Source: Sanghuangporus weigelae (lineage: Eukaryota; Basidiomycota; Agaricomycetes; Hymenochaetales; Hymenochaetaceae). From it: DNA of 64,000 nt. Below the pieces are notes generated by a model, which was given only the letters and a program-made list of their open reading frames with translations, was not told where the DNA came from and did not search any database. Shown here one piece after another: positions 59,503 to 64,000 of this stretch. Position 1 is the stretch's first letter, and the number at the start of each line of letters is the position of its first letter. Location: NCBI GenBank assembly GCA_033182465.1, contig CP137320.1, forward strand, positions 1,302,001-1,366,000, in the 5' to 3' direction. The position numbers and the translations under genes were made by a program.

Positions 59503-60516
59503 TTAATCTTTTCCCTGTTGCTCTTTACTTGCTAGGGATTTGCGAATGTTGTTTCGGTATTCTTCGTCATGCTTGCAAGTCCATCCTGCTGATTCGTTGC
59601 CTTTAGCCCATGCTACATGATCATAGTGGACTGGCCTTCGGCAATGTGGATCAGGACATGTTTCCTTGAAATTGATTGTTCGTGTTGTCATCGTCCTCTG
59701 CTTTACACCATTAGTCTTCTTCGGCTTCCTAGAGGAAGAACCCTTTTGCTTCCTTGGTGCCTTGCAATCCTTTGCGTAATGTCCTGACTTTTCACAGTTG
59801 TAGCATTTGCTTCCCTTCTTTGGCAAGTCTCGGAGTGCATCTACATCCATGGCGTCTGGATCTCATTTTGTTGTTTGTACTGGTGGTCAGAAAGATGACT
59901 GTCTGTTTGATTTAAATCTTGGGGTGTATGTTTGACTACCCATGAGCCTTTGCCTGGCATCAGAGTTTGCTAGGTTGCTTGTCCATTCCATCCATGCATC
60001 GAGATCGTTCTTCTCAAAAGCGTCGGGTTGTACAGATTCGACTCGTCGTTTGACCCACATGTCTAGTCCTTTGACATAGATGTACTTGAGCATTTGCTTA
60101 TCTATCGTATCTGGTGCTCGTGCTTTGAGCCATCGGAATTCGTCGTTGTATGCCCTAATGCTTGCTCCTTTCTGCTGGATGCATAGTAGTTGGAATAGGG
60201 CTTCCTGTTCTCCAATGATCGGATGCCCTGCTCGGATCCTCATCCAGTTCAGCATGTCCTTGAGTGATGCGAACATTCCGTTTGTTGCAGCGATAATCGC
60301 AGGTACCGGTTTTAGTTTCCCATTGGCATCGAATGATGTTAGGGTATTCTTCTCTGCAAACCAATCGTAGCTGTCGCCTTCTAGTGCCGCAAATAGGCTC
60401 TTTGCAATCTCCTCCTCATCCTTGACTCCATGCTGTGCCAGCTTCGAGATACATCAACTAATCCACAGATCAATATCTTCGCTTCGCTTGCCATAGTACT
60501 TTGGAAGCTTGATGCT
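59503..60516 (-). pseudogene. H element Gag: capsid region and zinc knuckle
   Basis: The frame reads KHSIKLPKYYGKRSEDIDLW (about 60516), then a retrotransposon-Gag-like helical region (MLNWMRIRAGHPIIGEQEAL, then FRWLKARAPDTI). A zinc knuckle CYNCEKSGHYAKDC (CX2CX4HX4C) lies near 59806. Interrupted by in-frame stops at about 60454, 59887 and 59863. It is followed by a lysine-rich tail. Nucleic-acid binding and particle assembly are the expected roles. Confidence 0.8.
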
Positions 60517-60520
60517 GTGT

Positions 60521-61561
60521 TTAGAGAGTTGTGTCTGAAGAGTCTGTAGTTGCTGCTCCAGTGCTTGCACCTTCTGGTCGGTTGTCGACATGATCGTATG
60601 TGCTTATGGGCACTGCTGGTGGTGAATAGGATGGTGGTGGTGGATTCTCTGGCGCTTGGGTTGCTACTGAACCACTTGTTGGTACTGCAGGTACTGTTGG
60701 TACTTGGATGATAACCGTTCGAGGTGGGGTTCTGAGCAAGAATGGCCTCCGCGTTCGTGATGCTTCTTCGTCTGAGGACACTGATTCGTCAGAACTTCCT
60801 TCTTGTTGGGTTCGCTCTCTTGGTAGAAAGTATTCCCAGCGCTGTGCTGCTTGAGCTACTTCTCGAATTTGTTGAGCGTGTTCGAGTATGTTCCTCGAGG
60901 TAGTCTCGGTTGTCTGTACCGATGTGAGTATAGCCGCGTAGGTACATTGACTCGACTCGATTGTTTGTCCTAGTTGGAGTAGGGCTTCTTGCAGGTTATG
61001 GATATCTTGAACAATCCTTGGTTGATCTAGAGCTGTCCTATTAAGCTCTCCGACTCTCATCTCGATCGTCTGTAGTTGTTGTTCCTGAGCAGTAATCCTG
61101 TTTTGGATAGCGTTGAGCTCTCGGTCAAGTACTCCGTTCCTATCTATGACCCGCTGATTGAGTGCTCCTGCTGCTCGATCCAATTCCAGAGTATATCTCT
61201 CTAGAGCTGCTACTTGTGCTCCAATTCTCCGAGTAGTTGTTTCGAGTGCTTCAAATCGATCTCCTACTGCTGTCACGTACGCTCCGGTTGGTAGACTGTT
61301 TGACTGCCCTGTGTTTGCAGTTCGTTCTTCCAGTCATTCAACCCTTTCTTGTAGTCTCCTGATCACTGGTGGATACAATATGCTATGGTTCGTTGTTGCG
61401 TATAGTATGTCGTGATCGCTTTCCAGACTACGTAGCCTGTTGGTGATATGTTGAACTTGTTCATCGAGGGATCTAGGCGTAAATCTCGTTTGATTATTGT
61501 TCGCCCATTCGTTCGTTCGATGACCGTTACTTCTGTTGTTGGCATTTCCTGATCGGTTCAT
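60521..61561 (-). pseudogene. H element Gag N-terminal coiled-coil ORF
   Basis: Met at 61561; one in-frame TGA at 61334-61336; ends at 60521. Long heptad-like stretches (VAALERYTLELDRAAGALNQ, then NRITAQEQQLQTIEMRVGEL) predict a coiled coil, then a Ser/Glu-rich and Pro-rich tail (PENPPPPSYSPPAVP). The start ATG overlaps the stop of the previous ORF as ATGA. The next Gag segment is in another frame, so a frameshift or an independent start is needed. Confidence 0.65.
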
Positions 61562-61899
61562 GAACTTCGTTTCTCGCCTGATGCTTCAGGGTTATTGTTC
61601 CTTGGTGCTGTTAACCAAGTAGTTCCTTTCTCGTCGAATGTAGCAATAGTGGAAGGGACTGCTGCTACTTTCGTGGTTGTTGTTTGCGTGCTCCCAACTG
61701 CAGGGCTACCAGATGCCTTTGCTATTAGGTACACTTCGTCGTTGTAGGGGTTATGATAGTAGATGTGTGATTTAAGTGAATCGGGTTTGTCGTTCTCCAG
61801 GATGTGCACTTGTCCTGAGGATTCGATATGGGTACTAGTCTCGAAACTAGTGACGTCGATAGGGACTTGAGGTCGACGGTCCTCGTCTCGATAAAACAC
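61558..61899 (-). CDS. H element leader ORF (113 aa)
   Basis: First ORF after the primer-binding site, opening MFYRDEDRRPQVPIDVTSF, without known motifs. Its TGA overlaps the start of the coiled-coil ORF (ATGA, 61561-61558), suggesting termination-reinitiation or that both belong to one decayed Gag. Ser/Thr-rich middle. Confidence 0.45.
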   Translation of the reverse strand: MFYRDEDRRPQVPIDVTSFETSTHIESSGQVHILENDKPDSLKSHIYYHNPYNDEVYLIAKASGSPAVGSTQTTTTKVAAVPSTIATFDEKGTTWLTAPRNNNPEASGEKRSS

Positions 61900-61945
61900 T
61901 AGCCAAGAACCTTGCCCATGAGAGGTGGTGGTAAAACTAGCGAGT

Positions 61946-61958
61946 CATCTTTCGATCC
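61946..61958 (-). promoter_or_regulatory. Self-complementary primer-binding site of the H element
   Basis: The minus strand after the 5' LTR reads TT then GGATCGAAAGATG. This 13-mer is the exact complement of CATCTTTCGATCC in the LTR (62232-62220 on the minus strand), which lies about 30 nt downstream of the CATAAATAG box, where the transcript should start. No CCA-end tRNA complement is present. This matches the self-priming design of Tf1/sushi-type elements. Confidence 0.7.
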
Positions 61959-61960
61959 AA

Positions 61961-62886
61961 TGTTAGGGAGTAGGCCCAGAGTTACACCAGTTCGATCCTT
62001 TTGCCTAAGCAGCAGTGTGTTGTGCAGAGGTGATCTTATCTACCCACGTCTGGCTGTACCACGCGGTCCCTTACTAGCCTTCTTAGTCGCGGTCCGAGTT
62101 ATGGATGCTTTCAGATACGAGGTGCTAGTAAAGCAGATTGGGATTTCCAAGAGGCGTGATAGTACAAAGCACACAGTAATAGCTCGCTGTAGGGCAAGCT
62201 TTACACCAGTGTGTTAAGAGGATCGAAAGATGGGGAAATGAGGGCCTAATCCTACAACTATTTATGCTCCCAGATATTCCATTTTCCGTCCTATTTCTTA
62301 CTCATCCTGTCTCCACTTTACTCCACTTTTCTCCGCCTTTCTCCACCATTACATCTGTTCCTTTGTCATCCTGCTGCGCTTCGCTCCACTTTGCTCCAAT
62401 CTTTGTAAGGTCGTCTCCACTATGACAGAATTCCATGGAGTTGCTGACTGAGACAATAGAGGTGGTGCTCCGATATGGAATGCTCCACTGTCAGTACTCT
62501 ATAACGATGTCATTGCCATCATTGAGTGGCATCTTTGCTCTTGGAGCGATGTAGGCTGCTCGGTATGTGATTCTTCAGAATTCATCTCGAGGTCCAGCGA
62601 GGGTAAGCATAACTCGCACGTCCATATTAAGGTGTCGGGTCGGTGTAGAGTATGGTCCAAGGCATATCATGAACTGCATAAGCTCTGCTGGCGGGTTCTG
62701 CTGGGTTCTGGTGACTAGCCATGCTTTGCCTTCATATTGTATGTCTCAAATGTAATGCTATATCCTTCGTTGTATAAGGAGTTGTAACTGCTTGGTCTCC
62801 AGGTTTGCATCTCTCGGTAAATAAAGGTTTGCCTGTATCGTAGATGCTGGACATAGTGTGTGTAACTCCGGGCCTACTCCCTAACA
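61961..62886 (-). repeat. H 5' LTR, rearranged (926 bp)
   Basis: The inner 0.9 kb matches the 3' LTR (51167-52083), but the outer 0.6 kb of U3 is replaced by an inverted copy of the LTR tip (TGTTAGGGAGTAGGCCC in element orientation). Consequently the repeat begins and ends with the same tip in inverted orientation. The switch point lies in a shared CCGGAGTTRCAC. The TATA-like box is kept. Flanked outside by CCAAT. Confidence 0.85.
62258..62266 (-). promoter_or_regulatory. TATA-like box of the H 5' LTR
   Basis: CATAAATAG on the minus strand, conserved in the 3' LTR and solo LTR. The segment complementary to the primer-binding site begins 26-34 nt downstream, a usual TATA-to-start spacing. Confidence 0.55.
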
Positions 62887-62992
62887 CCAATGTACCATAT
62901 GCCTACCTTCTATACACAGTCTAATGGGGGCCACTGCATTGAGGGGAAGTCAGAAAACATCAGAGCTGATGATCGGAGACTAATATTGTATA

Positions 62993-63660
62993 CAGTCATT
63001 AACCGGTCCTTTAAACAGTACCATTCCTTTAAACACTTTGCATTTTCTCACTCAATTCTTCATCCCTCGCCACAAGAAAAATGCTGCAGATGCAAAGTGT
63101 ATACATGATCTGATATCCAAGTTTTTAAGTAAATTGGGCAAGTTGTTGGGTCAGGAAAAATTATACACTGGTAAAATTTATTGAAACTAGTAAACATCAG
63201 TCTAATCAAATTGGTCCTGTGCATTTTTCTGTGAACCAATGTGTATTCTAAGTTTGCAGGCAAATATCTATCTATTACAAGTGTCTTATCACATATTTTC
63301 AAGGAGGAATATGCTTTCAGTAAATTAATGCAAGCCAAATAAGCCAAAAATGTGGCAGATGCACAAGCAGTTTAATTACATAATACGATCAATGTTGTTA
63401 TGCCAAGTCAGCAAATTAGCCGATATTAAGCAGTTTGTAGTGTCACACGGTGTTCAAAGGAGCTGTTTATGTGACGGACACCTATGTTTTTTCTGTTGGC
63501 CGTATTAATTTTTCTAGCCCATTTCACAACTCCGAAAAAAATCAGCAAGTGTATCTCATGGTAGATAATTGGATTATGCACTAATATTTGAGAAAAGTGT
63601 TACGTGGTAAGCTGTAAAAGTAGATCTGTAATAGGTGTTCAAAGGACCGGTTAATGACTG
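62993..63660. mobile_element. Second Tc1/mariner-type MITE (668 bp)
   Basis: Terminal inverted repeats CAGTCATTAACCGGTCCTTT with TA on both sides (62991-62992, 63661-63662). The interior is AT-rich and non-coding. It interrupts copy B7; other B copies show the empty site near CTAATATTG-ATATGAG. A related fragment lies at 27770-27835. Confidence 0.85.
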
Positions 63661-63855
63661 TATATGAGACAAGGAGCGCATTAGTTAGTGTCCCTGAGGT
63701 GTTTGATGCATCGGCGGCACTCAATACAGAGTGTGGGCAATCCCTAGTGACTAATATGAGTGGCTGGAGCGGCAGTGCTGCAGAGGACTGCCAGACTAGT
63801 GGCAGATATATTGTAATGAAGCATGTAAGCATATATGACAATATATAGCTCCCTA

Positions 63856-64000
63856 TGTTAGAGTATACAAATCTAGCAAGGGACCACTGAGTCCAGTGGT
63901 GAGTATACTTGATGTATATTAACAGTCTAACTACATACCTGAGTCCAGTGGTGACTACACTTGATGTAGAGTACTCACCAATGGACTGTGCCGCTTTTAC
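63856..64000 (+). mobile_element. Start of another LTR-like element, cut by window end
   Basis: B7 sequence stops at CTCCCTA and a new sequence begins TGTTAGAGTATAC. It contains two near-identical boxes, GAGTCCAGTGGTGA (63889 and 63942), each followed by ACTTGATGTA. The TG start and sharp junction suggest an LTR end, but the other end is outside. Confidence 0.4.

Larger units (their letters stand above)
51167..62886 (-). mobile_element. Ty3/gypsy chromovirus, family H (11.7 kb)
   Basis: Minus-strand element with Gag, protease, RT, RNase H, integrase and chromodomain, an additional 3' ORF, a polypurine tract and two LTR-related ends. Flanked by a perfect 5-bp TSD CCAAT (51162-51166, 62887-62891) inside B7. 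The 3' LTR is 1527 bp; the 5' LTR is a rearranged 926 bp. Pol decay is by point nonsense changes without visible frameshifts. Confidence 0.93.
50131..63855 (+). mobile_element. LTR-like element, family B, copy B7, truncated, hosting the H chromovirus and a MITE
   Basis: Begins inside the B sequence at TACAGATGTC and stops at AGCTCCCTA, both ends incomplete. Own sequence: 50131-51166, 62892-62990 and 63663-63855. Removing the 11.7-kb H element restores GGCATGCCAATGTACCA, and removing the MITE restores CTAATATTGTATATGAG, as in other B copies. Confidence 0.75.

Noticed and set aside
61961-62886. Stand-alone 926-bp TIR transposon with TSD CCAA
   Set aside because: The left side is H Gag leader and PBS sequence and the right side is B7; the sequence matches the H 3' LTR, and CCAAT also flanks 51167. 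It is the 5' LTR of the H element.

Overview
This window is eukaryotic and most likely from a filamentous basidiomycete. The evidence is three compact host genes with 45-80 nt introns, a chitin synthase activator ending in a CaaX box, a Rho GTPase, and a dense background of Ty3/gypsy chromoviruses, Ty1/copia and Tc1/mariner-type elements. The species cannot be fixed from the sequence. About 60 of the 64 kb is transposable element sequence. Host genes sit in one island at 23.58-27.28 kb: a DUF202 membrane protein (+), a Rho-family GTPase (+) and a SKT5/CHS4-like Sel1-repeat protein (-). I assembled all three by hand across introns.

Layout. 0-4.2 kb: decayed Ty3/gypsy chromovirus pol with its 3' LTR, inserted in a palindromic Tc1/mariner-type MITE. 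4.5-22.5 kb: a Tc1/mariner-like (DDE_3) transposase gene split in two by a nested stack of LTR-like elements up to five insertions deep (families A, B, E and F here); nearly every junction and target-site duplication (TSD) can be read. 22.7-23.4 kb: fragment of an F-related element carrying a Pro/Gln/Tyr-rich ORF. 23.6-27.3 kb: host genes. 27.6-29.4 kb: a small inverted repeat, a 1.08-kb palindromic MITE and an E remnant. 29.4-37.3 kb: second nested stack (B, inside it F, inside that B and H, inside H an A). 37.7-45.5 kb: an old H LTR broken by a palindromic MITE and by a Ty1/copia element with identical LTRs. 45.7-50.1 kb: a B copy with two further LTR-like insertions (I, J). 50.1-63.9 kb: a B copy hosting an 11.7-kb Ty3/gypsy chromovirus (family H) on the minus strand, then a TA-flanked MITE. 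The last 145 bases are the edge of another LTR-like element.

Main results. (1) Elements of six sequence-distinct, apparently non-coding 1.3-2.0 kb families (A, B, E, F, I, J) are flanked by 4-bp TSDs that all read as NCGN once CpG decay is allowed for, while H and the copia element make 5-bp TSDs without CG. (2) The H chromovirus has a primer-binding site that is a perfect 13-nt complement of the expected 5' end of its own transcript, so it probably self-primes like Tf1/sushi elements. (3) Its LTR contains a sense ORF of 213 codons, and between pol and the 3' LTR it carries an extra ORF plus, in antisense, a small intron-containing gene that may be captured host sequence. (4) Its 5' LTR has lost about 0.6 kb and gained an inverted copy of its own tip, yet it is flanked by a perfect TSD. 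(5) Nonsense changes in the elements are largely consistent with C-to-T transitions, which fits methylation or RIP-like decay.
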